Origin: Lysobacteraceae bacterium
GTDB taxonomy: Bacteria; Pseudomonadota; Gammaproteobacteria; Xanthomonadales; Wenzhouxiangellaceae
Assembly: GCA_020201235.1 (NCBI GenBank)
Contig: JAIVHD010000055.1
Location: forward strand, 1 to 5,255
Length of the DNA stretch: 5,255 nucleotides
Reading direction: 5' to 3'
This document shows, in pieces, positions 1 through 5,255 of this stretch. Both the position numbers and the translations under genes were made by a program. The first letter of the stretch is position 1; each line of letters opens with the position of its first letter. Below the pieces are notes generated by a model that worked only from the letters and a program-made list of their open reading frames with translations, made no database searches and was not told the origin of the DNA.

Positions 1-1
1 C

Positions 2-217
2 AAACCCGCACGCCTCGAAGATGAACTCGATGTCTCGGTTCACGTCCAAGCACTCGGTCGGGCACGAATCGATTTTGACCAGCAGATTCGCTGCGGTTCG
101 CGGCTGCTGCTCGAGGCCTCGGTTCGTGCGGCCTGCCTGGACGCCGGTCGATTTTCCCCGGCCCGGGTGCCGGTCGCGCTGCTCGATACGCTGCGAGATG
201 CGGTAGACAATCAATGA
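2..217 (+). CDS. ybgC: Tol-Pal system acyl-CoA thioesterase YbgC, C-terminal part (5' truncated by window edge)
   Basis: The second forward frame is open from the window edge to a TGA at 215-217 and gives 71 residues. They align by eye, almost without gaps, with the C-terminal half of E. coli YbgC (134 aa). The visible matches are KPARLEDEL (E. coli APARLDDML), the strand around GRARIDFDQQI, LLLEASVRAACLD and a final FSPARVP segment before a short helix. YbgC is a hotdog-fold thioesterase of the 4-hydroxybenzoyl-CoA thioesterase type. It is cytoplasmic and acts on acyl-CoA or acyl-ACP thioesters. The N-terminal active-site part lies upstream of the window, so catalytic residues cannot be checked. 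Its place directly before tolQ is the usual one and supports the call. The gene ends 78 nt before tolQ, the largest gap in this cluster. Confidence 0.88.
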   Translation, partial: KPARLEDELDVSVHVQALGRARIDFDQQIRCGSRLLLEASVRAACLDAGRFSPARVPVALLDTLRDAVDNQ

Positions 218-223
218 TCGCGG

Positions 224-256
224 TTACGAATCCAATACGTATGATTGCGTTCGTAA
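224..256. promoter_or_regulatory. Two-tier inverted repeat in the ybgC-tolQ gap
   Basis: Outer arms TTACGAA (224-230) and TTCGTAA (250-256) are perfect reverse complements. Inner arms CAAT (233-236) and ATTG (244-247) are also reverse complements, and both pairs share the same centre at base 240. A further palindrome, ATACGTAT (235-242), lies in the middle. As RNA this could fold into an 11-bp interrupted stem with a 7-nt loop, broken by one G-U pair and one mismatch. As DNA it could be an operator. No T-run follows, so it does not look like an intrinsic terminator. A TATGAT hexamer (240-245) resembling a sigma-70 -10 box lies in the centre, but I see no matching -35 box. The symmetry is seen directly; any role is inference. 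Confidence 0.45.
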
Positions 257-284
257 AGGTGCACCCGTTACTCGACTTTCGTTT

Positions 285-290
285 TAGGAA
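285..290 (+). promoter_or_regulatory. Ribosome binding site of tolQ
   Basis: TAGGAA ends 5 nt before the ATG at 296. It supports that ATG over the later in-frame ATG at 308. Confidence 0.7.
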
Positions 291-295
291 CTACC

Positions 296-982
296 ATGAA
301 TGCTGATATGAATGTCTGGGGCCTGATTGCCGAGGCCACGTTGGTCGTGCAAATCGTCATGGCTCTGCTGGCGCTGGCCTCGATCGTATCGTGGGTCATC
401 ATCGGTGCCAAGTGGATGACGCTGCGGCGCCTCGAGTCGCGCTCGCGGCAGTTCGACGAGCGCTTCTGGTCCGGTGCCGATCTCGGCCAGCTCTACGAGC
501 ACATTACCGGCGAGCACGGCGTGCGCGAAGGTCACGAGGTGATTTTTGAGGCCGGTTTTCGCGAATTTGAACGGCTTCGCGAAGAGCAGCGTATCAACGC
601 CGATACGCTGGCCGGCGGCGCACAACGAGCCATGCGCGTCCCCTTGACGCGCGAGGTCGACCGGCTTGAGCAGGGCCTGAATTTTCTGGCCACGGTCGGC
701 TCGACCAGCCCCTACGTCGGCCTGTTCGGTACTGTCTGGGGGATCATGCACGCGTTTTTCGCACTTGCCGGCGTGCAGCAGGCGACCATCGCGATGGTTG
801 CGCCCGGCATCGCGGAGGCCCTGATTGCAACTGCCATGGGCCTGGTCGCGGCCATTCCTGCCGTGATCGCCTACAACCGCTTCTCCAACCAGGTCTATCG
901 CCAGGAAGTGCGGATGGATAATTTCAAGGAAGAGTTCGCCGGCATCCTGTACCGTCAGGCCCGGCGACTGCAGGAAGGCTGA
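296..982 (+). CDS. tolQ: TolQ, proton-channel subunit of the Tol-Pal motor
   Basis: TolQ is an inner-membrane protein of the ExbB/MotA family. With TolR it converts proton motive force into movement of TolA during cell constriction. The product is 228 residues, close to the E. coli protein. Three hydrophobic segments are visible at about 15-37, 128-156 and 165-193, with the large cytoplasmic part between the first two. Strong family motifs are FWSG (57-60), GTVWGIMHAF (145-154) and MVAPGIAEALIATA (167-180). Thr146 and Thr179 correspond to the pore-lining threonines of E. coli TolQ (145 and 178). The ATG at 296 is chosen for its TAGGAA site; a start at residue 5 is possible but less well placed. 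The next gene, tolR, follows after only 2 nt. Confidence 0.97.
   Translation: MNADMNVWGLIAEATLVVQIVMALLALASIVSWVIIGAKWMTLRRLESRSRQFDERFWSGADLGQLYEHITGEHGVREGHEVIFEAGFREFERLREEQRINADTLAGGAQRAMRVPLTREVDRLEQGLNFLATVGSTSPYVGLFGTVWGIMHAFFALAGVQQATIAMVAPGIAEALIATAMGLVAAIPAVIAYNRFSNQVYRQEVRMDNFKEEFAGILYRQARRLQEG
972..978 (+). promoter_or_regulatory. Ribosome binding site of tolR inside the end of tolQ
   Basis: AGGAAGG sits within the last codons of tolQ, 6 nt before the tolR ATG at 985. This supports translation coupled to tolQ. Confidence 0.7.
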
Positions 983-984
983 GC

Positions 985-1413
985 ATGCAGACCGACGCAC
1001 CCATCCGGCGCCGCCGACGGGCAATTGCCGAAATCAACGTTGTGCCGTACATCGATGTCATGCTCGTTCTGCTGATCATTTTCATGATTACCGCGCCGCT
1101 ACTGAACCTGGGCGTCGAGGTTGAGCTGCCGCAGGCGAGCGCCGAAACACTGGCCGATAAAGGCGATCCGCTGATGGTCACGGTCGATGCCAACGGCGAC
1201 GTGTATCTAAATACTGGCGATGCGCCGGAGCGGGTCGATGGCCAGACCCTGACCGAGCGTGTCGGCATCATCGTCGGGCGCAACCCGGAGCTCCAGGTAC
1301 TGGTCGGAGGGGATCGTCAGGTTGCCTATCAACATATCTATGAAACCATGGTCTTGTTGCAACAGGCCGGGGTCGCCTCGATCGGTTTCATGGGCGATCC
1401 TCCGGAGCAGTGA
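985..1413 (+). CDS. tolR: TolR, membrane-anchored partner of TolQ
   Basis: TolR is an ExbD-family protein with one membrane segment; its dimer sits in the TolQ ring and supplies the proton-carrying aspartate. The product is 142 residues, the usual family length. A basic N-terminus (RRRRR at 8-12) is followed by the signature EINVVPYIDVMLVLLIIF. Asp24 within it is the functionally essential aspartate (Asp23 in E. coli), at the start of a membrane helix of about 24-42. The rest is a periplasmic domain (about 43-142) with the family's LPQA segment (48-51), a VTVDANGDVYLN strand pair and a LVGGDRQVAYQHIYETMVLL stretch. Stop TGA 1411-1413 overlaps the GTG start of tolA. All expected residues are present. 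Confidence 0.97.
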   Translation: MQTDAPIRRRRRAIAEINVVPYIDVMLVLLIIFMITAPLLNLGVEVELPQASAETLADKGDPLMVTVDANGDVYLNTGDAPERVDGQTLTERVGIIVGRNPELQVLVGGDRQVAYQHIYETMVLLQQAGVASIGFMGDPPEQ

Positions 1414-2366
1414 AGGTCTCCGCCAAGAACCGGCCCGGCCGGCACCGCGCCAATTGGCGCCAGACCGCGCGCGACACCGCCTTTGGTGTCAGCTTCGCGC
1501 TGCTGGTTCACGCGCTAGGCGTGGGGTTGCTGTGGTTGGGCAGCCTGAATTGGGAGCCGCGGCGCGAAATTGCACCACCCGCTTTTACGCTGGTTGACGC
1601 CGCACCGTTTATCGAGGCGCGTCGGCGCGAACAGTTGGCCGTTGAGCAGCAACGCGAGGCCGACCAGCGCCTAGAGCAGGTAAGGCGCGAAGAGGCCAGG
1701 CGTCAACGCGAGCTGGAGCTGCAGCACCAGGACGAGCAGCAGCAACAGCAGGCCGAGCGCGAGCGCCAGAACGTGCTGGAGCAGCAACGCCAGCAGCAAC
1801 TCGTGCGCGAGCGCGAGCAACAGCAGGCGCTCGAGGCGCAACAGCAGCGGCAAGTGCAGCGCGAGCTGGACCAGCAGCGGCGCACGGCGGAGCAGCAGCG
1901 TCTGCGCGAGCTCGAACAGTTGCGCCAGCAGCGCGAACAGGCCAGTCGTGAGCGCGAGGAGCAGGAGCGCCGCCTGGCCGAGCTGGCCGAACAGCGCCAA
2001 CGCCAGCAACAGCAGCACCAGGCCGAACAGCAGGCCGAGCGGCTGCGTCTGGCGCGCGAGCAGGCCGAGGCCGAGCAGCGCGAGGCGGGCTTGCGCGATG
2101 AATATGTCTCAACCATCGCCGAGCTTGTGGCGCGCAACTGGATTCGGCCGCCGACCACCCATTCAGGGGTGCGTTGCGCGGTGCGCGTGGTGCAGATCCC
2201 GGGCGGCGAAATCATTGACCAGGCCATCGCAAGTCCCTGCAATGCCGACGAAATCACGAAGCGTTCGATTCTTTCTGCGGTCGAGCGCGCCGGTGTACTC
2301 CCTTATCGAGGTTACGAAGATGTTTTTGAAAGAGAAATTGTTTTTAATTTTCGCTACGACGGCTAG
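1410..2366 (+). CDS. tolA: TolA, trans-periplasmic rod of the Tol-Pal system
   Basis: TolA is anchored in the inner membrane, driven by TolQR, and contacts TolB, Pal and CpoB through its distal domains. The product is 318 residues (E. coli 421). Domain I has a basic cytoplasmic tail and one membrane helix (about 24-44). That helix carries His34, Leu41 and Ser45 at the spacing of the TonB/TolA SHLS motif; the first Ser is replaced by Ala30. Domain II (about 66-228) is a charged, Gln/Arg/Glu-rich predicted helix. Domain III (about 229-318) holds Cys256 and Cys277, matching the conserved disulfide, and ends in the YEDVFEREIVFNF strand typical of TolA. The start is a GTG at 1410, overlapping tolR as GTGA; GGAG at 1404-1407 is close to it, so coupling to tolR is likely. 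No other start lies before the membrane helix. Its 3' end overlaps tolB by 47 nt. Confidence 0.93.
   Translation: MKVSAKNRPGRHRANWRQTARDTAFGVSFALLVHALGVGLLWLGSLNWEPRREIAPPAFTLVDAAPFIEARRREQLAVEQQREADQRLEQVRREEARRQRELELQHQDEQQQQQAERERQNVLEQQRQQQLVREREQQQALEAQQQRQVQRELDQQRRTAEQQRLRELEQLRQQREQASREREEQERRLAELAEQRQRQQQQHQAEQQAERLRLAREQAEAEQREAGLRDEYVSTIAELVARNWIRPPTTHSGVRCAVRVVQIPGGEIIDQAIASPCNADEITKRSILSAVERAGVLPYRGYEDVFEREIVFNFRYDG
1605..2093 (+). repeat. Low-complexity CAG/GAG/CGC-rich tract coding TolA domain II
   Basis: This stretch is an imperfect repetition of CAG, CAA, GAG, CGC and CTG codons, with short runs such as GAGCAGCAGCAACAGCAG around 1732-1749. It codes for a long helix of Gln, Arg, Glu, Leu and Ala. 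By my count about 47 of residues 71-230 are Gln. There is no exact long repeat unit. Near absence of stop codons in other frames creates several long overlapping open frames here that are not genes. Confidence 0.7.
2308..2312 (+). promoter_or_regulatory. Ribosome binding site of tolB inside tolA
   Basis: GAGGT lies 7 nt before the ATG at 2320, within tolA codons. It decides the tolB start and therefore the 47-nt overlap. Confidence 0.65.
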
Positions 2367-3633
2367 CCTGCTGCTGGCATCGCCGGCCTGGCCGCAGCTC
2401 CAGATCGAAATCGTCGACGGCGTTGAAGGTGCGTTGCCGGTCGCGATCGTGCCGTTCGCGTTCGAAGATGCTCCGGTGCAGCCCGAGACGCCTATGCACG
2501 AAGTCATTGCTGCCGACCTCCAGCGTAGCGGCCTGTTTGCGCCGATCGCGGTCGAGGACATGATCGATCGACCTTCGAGCCCAGCCGAGGTCCGGTTCGG
2601 CACCTGGCGGTTGTTGAAGGTGGACTACGTAGCCATAGGCCGCTGGGTGCCAGGCGACGATCGGCTTTCGGGTGAGATCCAGTACCATTTGGTCGCGGTG
2701 CATTCGGGCCGAACCTTGTGGTCGCGTGCAATCTCGGCTGCGCCGGGTGAGATTCGGCTGCGCGCGCACCAGATCGCCGATGCGATCTACGAGGAACTGA
2801 CCGGTACCCCCGGGGCGTTCGCCAGCCGGATTGCCTACGTCAAGGTCGCCAATATTGGCACCGAGCAAGAACAGTTCGAGCTGGTTGTTGCCGATTCTGA
2901 CGGTTTTAACCCGCAGACCATTGTGCGTCATTCACAGCCGATCCTGTCGCCGTCCTGGGCACCGGACGGCCGCAAGCTGGCCTATGTATCGTTCGCTACC
3001 GGTCGCTCCAATGTCGTGATTCAGGACATCTTCACAGGCCAGCGCGAGACGGTTTCAGCCGAGCGGGGGATTAACGGTGCGCCGGCTTTTTCGCCCGACG
3101 GCAGGCTGTTGGCGATGAGTCTTTCGCGCAGCGGGAGCCCGGAAATCTGGGTGCGCAATCTCGATAACGGGCGAATGGAGCAGTTGACCAATCACTGGTC
3201 GATCAACACCGAGCCGGCCTGGTCTCGGGATGGCCGGTTTGTGTATTTTACGTCGGATCGTGCCGGACGGCCGCAACTCTATCGGGTTGGGCGCGACGGT
3301 CGGGGCATCGAGCGGGTCACCTACGAGGGCCAGTACAACTCGAGGGTGTCGGTCGATCCATACCAGGGGCTGCTGGCTATGGTCCACGGCGGCGATGCCA
3401 ACTACCGCATTGCCATCCTGGATAGAGAATCGGGCCGAATGCGTGTATTATCCCCAGGTCGAATGGATGAGTCGCCGAGCTTCTCGCCAAACGGGCGCAT
3501 GGTGCTTTATGCCACGCGTGAAGGCGAGCGGGGCGTGCTGGCGGCGGTGTCGATCGATGGCCGGTTCCGCCAACGGCTGGTCCTGAGCGATGGCGATGTA
3601 CGCGAGCCGGCCTGGTCGCCGCTGATGCGATAA
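2320..3633 (+). CDS. tolB: TolB, periplasmic beta-propeller protein
   Basis: TolB binds Pal, and its N-terminal TolB box binds TolA, which controls release of Pal during division. The product is 437 residues (E. coli 430). The signal peptide has a basic start (MFLKEK), a hydrophobic core (7-20) and a likely cleavage after SPA (21-23). The TolB box begins at about 26-31, and LQIEIVDGV aligns with E. coli VRIVIDSGV. An alpha/beta domain runs to about 165 (VAIVPF, AADLQRSGLF, DYVAIG). A six-bladed propeller follows, with blade motifs WAPDGRKLAYVS (213-224), FSPDGRLLAMSL (257-268), WSRDGRFVYFTSD (301-313), FSPNGRMVLYATR (388-400) and a closing WSP (432-434). The start is fixed by the signal peptide and GAGGT site; it lies inside tolA. 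The gene ends with TAA TAA TGA in frame. Confidence 0.96.
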   Translation: MFLKEKLFLIFATTASLLLASPAWPQLQIEIVDGVEGALPVAIVPFAFEDAPVQPETPMHEVIAADLQRSGLFAPIAVEDMIDRPSSPAEVRFGTWRLLKVDYVAIGRWVPGDDRLSGEIQYHLVAVHSGRTLWSRAISAAPGEIRLRAHQIADAIYEELTGTPGAFASRIAYVKVANIGTEQEQFELVVADSDGFNPQTIVRHSQPILSPSWAPDGRKLAYVSFATGRSNVVIQDIFTGQRETVSAERGINGAPAFSPDGRLLAMSLSRSGSPEIWVRNLDNGRMEQLTNHWSINTEPAWSRDGRFVYFTSDRAGRPQLYRVGRDGRGIERVTYEGQYNSRVSVDPYQGLLAMVHGGDANYRIAILDRESGRMRVLSPGRMDESPSFSPNGRMVLYATREGERGVLAAVSIDGRFRQRLVLSDGDVREPAWSPLMR

Positions 3634-3703
3634 TAATGAACCTACGTTGAAGCACAAATTATCAATAATGCAAACATCCCGATTGGGGCGTATTGGAGGA
3701 AGC
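3634..3703 (+). promoter_or_regulatory. tolB-pal spacer with strong pal ribosome binding site
   Basis: After the tolB stop, TAA and TGA repeat in frame (3634-3639). The spacer has an AT-rich patch (3655-3669), then GGAGGA (3695-3700), the best Shine-Dalgarno match in the window, 3 nt before the pal ATG. A TTGAAG (3647-3652) looks like a -35 box, but no -10 hexamer lies at the right distance, so I do not call a promoter. A tiny CCC-GATT-GGG hairpin (3678-3687) is possible. The strong site would fit high Pal output, which is known in other bacteria. Confidence 0.6.
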
Positions 3704-4240
3704 ATGAAACCCGTTTTAAGAATTTTTTACATTTTGGTACTGGCCGGTCTGCTCAGTGCTTGTGCAAGCCAGACCCGCGACCTGCCACCGGAGCCGCAGC
3801 CCGAAGCGCAGCCGCCGCAACAGCCCTCCGATCCGGTCGAGGTCGACCGCCTCGATCCAACCAATTACACCGATTCGCGCAACCTGCCGAATCCCGATAG
3901 CATCCTGAGTCAGCGCGAAATCTATTTCGAATTCGACCGCGCCGACGTGCGACCGGAATACCTGCCGCTGGTTCGCGCACACGCAACCTACCTGAAGGCC
4001 AATTCGACGGCGCGCATGGAGCTGGAAGGCCATGCCGACGAGCGTGGCTCGCGCGAATACAACCTGGGGCTGGGTGAGCGACGCGGTAACTCGGTGAGTG
4101 ACCTGCTGGCCGCCGAGGGCGTGTCGTCGAGACAGGTCGAAGTTGTCAGCTACGGTGAGGAGCGCCCGGTTTGTCGTCAGTCCAGCGAAACCTGCTGGGA
4201 ACGCAACCGGCGCGTGGAGATCGTCTACACCGCCCGATGA
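3704..4240 (+). CDS. pal: Pal, peptidoglycan-associated outer-membrane lipoprotein
   Basis: Pal anchors the outer membrane to peptidoglycan and cycles between peptidoglycan and TolB. The product is 178 residues. A lipoprotein signal ends in the lipobox LSAC (17-20), so Cys20 would be lipidated. Residue +2 is Ala, not Asp, consistent with outer-membrane sorting. A Pro/Gln/Glu-rich linker (about 27-48) leads to an OmpA-like domain (about 70-176). Its core includes IYFEFDRADVRPEY (73-86), LEGHADERGS (107-116) and LGERRGNSV (123-131). Asp112 and Arg127 match the residues that bind diaminopimelate in this family. The ending NRRVEIVYTAR is typical. Cys157 and Cys164, absent from E. coli Pal, lie in a loop before it. 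The start at 3704 is chosen over an upstream in-frame TTG (3647) because of GGAGGA and the signal peptide. The stop overlaps cpoB. Confidence 0.97.
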   Translation: MKPVLRIFYILVLAGLLSACASQTRDLPPEPQPEAQPPQQPSDPVEVDRLDPTNYTDSRNLPNPDSILSQREIYFEFDRADVRPEYLPLVRAHATYLKANSTARMELEGHADERGSREYNLGLGERRGNSVSDLLAAEGVSSRQVEVVSYGEERPVCRQSSETCWERNRRVEIVYTAR

Positions 4241-5154
4241 AACCGATGATGTCGATCATTCAAGATCCAGGCCGCGTCGCCCGAAGCATGCTGGCGCTTT
4301 CAGTACTGTTGGCGGTCGCGGGCGGTAACGTCTCGGCCCAGCAGGCCGATCCGATGGTTTCCCGAATGATTCTCGAACTCCAGCAGATGCGCGAGGAAGT
4401 GCGTGAACTGCGTGGCATGGTCGAGGCTCAGTCGCAGGAAATCGAAAATCTGCGGCGTCGCCAGCGCGATCAATACATCGATCTCGACCAGCGTCTTGGC
4501 AGCATCGGCTCCGGACAGTCGGGATCTTCCGGCCGGCCTGGAGCCAGCGCGGCAAGCGCCGACCCTTCGATAGATCGCGCCGGCAACGAGAATGGGTTCG
4601 AACAGGGCCGGGCGGCTAGCGCTCGCTCCGAATCCTTGCCGGAAAGCCCTCCGGCACCGTCGATGTCATTACCCGAGGTTCGCGAGGAGCCTGATCCGGA
4701 GGCCGAAATCCTGACCCTGGCACAACCAGGGCCGGGCGGTAGCCGCGAACTACAAGCTCCGAGCGAAGCCGAGCAGCAGGCCTATGACCAGGCTTTCCTG
4801 GCGCTACGCGAGACGCGCTACGCCGATGCCGCCGAAGGGTTCGATCGTTTTCTCGGTGATTATGCGCAATCGAGCTATGCTCCAAACGCGCTGTACTGGC
4901 TGGGCGAAGTCTATTACGTTACGCGCGATTTCGAAACCGCGCTGGCGCAGTTCGAGCGCCTGCTGACGACCTATCCGGACAGCAGCAAACAGCCCGATGC
5001 GCTGTTGAAAATCGGCTTCAGCCACTACGAACAGGGCCGCTGGGAACGCGCCCGCGGCGCGCTTGAACAAGTGATTGCCGACTATCCCGGTACGAACTAT
5101 TCACGGTTGGCGGAGAATCGATTGAGAACCATGCGCCTGGAAGGCCATCTTTAA
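4237..5154 (+). CDS. cpoB: CpoB (YbgF), periplasmic coiled-coil/TPR cell-division coordinator
   Basis: CpoB binds TolA in the periplasm and, in E. coli, coordinates Tol with PBP1B/LpoB at the septum. The product is 305 residues (E. coli 263). A signal peptide has its hydrophobic core at about 18-29 and likely cleavage after VSA (32-34). A coiled coil follows (about 38-88, heptad-like MILELQQMREEVRELR), the family's trimerisation region. Residues 89-178 are a Gly/Ser/Ala/Pro-rich, acidic linker that accounts for the extra length. The C-terminal domain has three tetratricopeptide-type repeats (about 179-212, 216-249, 253-286), with YWLGEVYY and LLTTYPDS as typical pieces. The start ATG at 4237 overlaps the pal stop as ATGA and has no good ribosome site of its own, so coupled translation is likely. 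ATGs at 4246 and 4249 are alternatives that keep the signal peptide. Confidence 0.93.
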   Translation: MKPMMSIIQDPGRVARSMLALSVLLAVAGGNVSAQQADPMVSRMILELQQMREEVRELRGMVEAQSQEIENLRRRQRDQYIDLDQRLGSIGSGQSGSSGRPGASAASADPSIDRAGNENGFEQGRAASARSESLPESPPAPSMSLPEVREEPDPEAEILTLAQPGPGGSRELQAPSEAEQQAYDQAFLALRETRYADAAEGFDRFLGDYAQSSYAPNALYWLGEVYYVTRDFETALAQFERLLTTYPDSSKQPDALLKIGFSHYEQGRWERARGALEQVIADYPGTNYSRLAENRLRTMRLEGHL

Positions 5155-5163
5155 CCCGGGTTA
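5152..5163. repeat. 12-bp perfect palindrome at the cpoB stop codon
   Basis: TAACCCGGGTTA is its own reverse complement and includes the cpoB TAA. It has no loop and no T-run after it, so it is a poor terminator candidate. It may be chance. Confidence 0.35.
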
Positions 5164-5225
5164 TCCATCACCCAACCGTCGCGGTCGGAAGAAAGCGGCT
5201 CGAAACCTTCTGATCAAGTGACGCA

Positions 5226-5255
5226 ATGGTGCAAGCAGACACAAAAAAACGCACG
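5226..5255 (+). CDS. Possible 5' end of the next gene (runs off the window)
   Basis: An ATG at 5226 opens a frame MVQADTKKRT that is still open at the window edge. No convincing Shine-Dalgarno sequence precedes it, with only a weak AAGTGA nearby (5216-5221). In many gammaproteobacteria queE or queC follows cpoB, and a short Lys/Arg-rich start would be compatible with QueC, but ten residues cannot show that. The stretch between cpoB and here (5155-5225) shows no other gene, tRNA or clear terminator; the only hairpin seen is a 4-bp ACCG/CGGT pair at 5175-5185. Confidence 0.25.
   Translation, partial: MVQADTKKRT

Noticed and set aside
21..206. 61-codon forward open frame near the window start
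   Set aside because: The overlapping second frame gives a clear YbgC C-terminus; this one is its shadow.
240..245. TATGAT as a sigma-70 -10 box for tolQ
   Set aside because: No -35-like hexamer lies 16-18 nt upstream (around 217-223 is ATCGCGG) and there is no extended -10 TGn. I keep it only as a note on the inverted repeat.
284..1024. 246-codon minus-strand open frame opposite tolQ
   Set aside because: It covers tolQ almost exactly, which is a clear gene. The reverse product has no domain or signal I recognise and arises from high GC.
1609..2257. Long minus-strand open frames (up to 184 aa) opposite tolA
   Set aside because: They are Ala/Arg-, Leu- or Cys/Ser-rich mirror readings of the CAG/GAG/CGC codons of TolA domain II. 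They have no family resemblance, and several overlap one another.
1948..2319. Upstream extension of the tolB frame to an ATG at 1948
   Set aside because: The extension reads through TolA domains II and III in another frame and would put 124 residues before a clear signal peptide. The GAGGT site and signal peptide fix the start at 2320.
3647..3669. Promoter for pal (TTGAAG with AATAAT)
   Set aside because: The spacing between the two hexamers is only 11 nt, too short for a sigma-70 promoter.
4171..4236. Upstream extension of cpoB into pal
   Set aside because: The added residues are polar and would precede the signal peptide, and they are pal codons in another frame. ATG 4237 with ATGA overlap is the simpler start.
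5241..5248. A-run near the window end as a minus-strand terminator tail
   Set aside because: No GC-rich hairpin lies next to it in the visible sequence.

Overview
The window carries the Tol-Pal cell-envelope operon of a Gram-negative bacterium. It is read entirely on the + strand: ybgC (3' part) - tolQ - tolR - tolA - tolB - pal - cpoB (ybgF). This gene order, and TolQ, TolR and Pal cores that closely resemble the E. coli proteins, point to a gammaproteobacterium. Base composition is GC-rich. The proteins are arginine-rich and very poor in lysine, which fits a high-GC lineage such as Chromatiales, Xanthomonadales or Wenzhouxiangella-like relatives. That lineage placement is inference; no rRNA or other taxonomic marker is present.

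Layout. Bases 2-217 encode the C-terminal half of the YbgC thioesterase, whose start lies outside the window. A 78-nt gap (218-295) holds a two-tier inverted repeat and the tolQ ribosome binding site. tolQ (296-982), tolR (985-1413), tolA (1410-2366) and tolB (2320-3633) are packed almost without spacing: a 2-nt gap, a 4-nt GTGA overlap, then an unusually long 47-nt tolA/tolB overlap. A 70-nt gap (3634-3703) with three tandem stop codons and a strong GGAGGA site precedes pal (3704-4240). cpoB (4237-5154) overlaps pal by ATGA. The last 101 nt (5155-5255) hold no clear terminator; a possible start of a further gene at 5226 runs off the edge.

How the genes work together (established for the family). 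TolQ and TolR form the inner-membrane proton-driven motor. TolA is the inner-membrane-anchored rod driven by that motor, and its C-terminal domain reaches through the periplasm. TolB is a periplasmic beta-propeller that binds Pal. Pal is an outer-membrane lipoprotein that grips peptidoglycan. CpoB is a periplasmic coiled-coil/TPR protein that binds TolA and links envelope constriction to peptidoglycan synthesis. YbgC is a cytoplasmic acyl-CoA thioesterase usually co-transcribed with them.

I find no mobile element, CRISPR array, RNA gene or new system. The points worth a second look are local: the symmetric element ahead of tolQ, the dual-coding tolA/tolB junction, a TolA rod almost without lysine and very rich in Gln/Arg/Glu, and a cysteine pair near the C-terminus of Pal.
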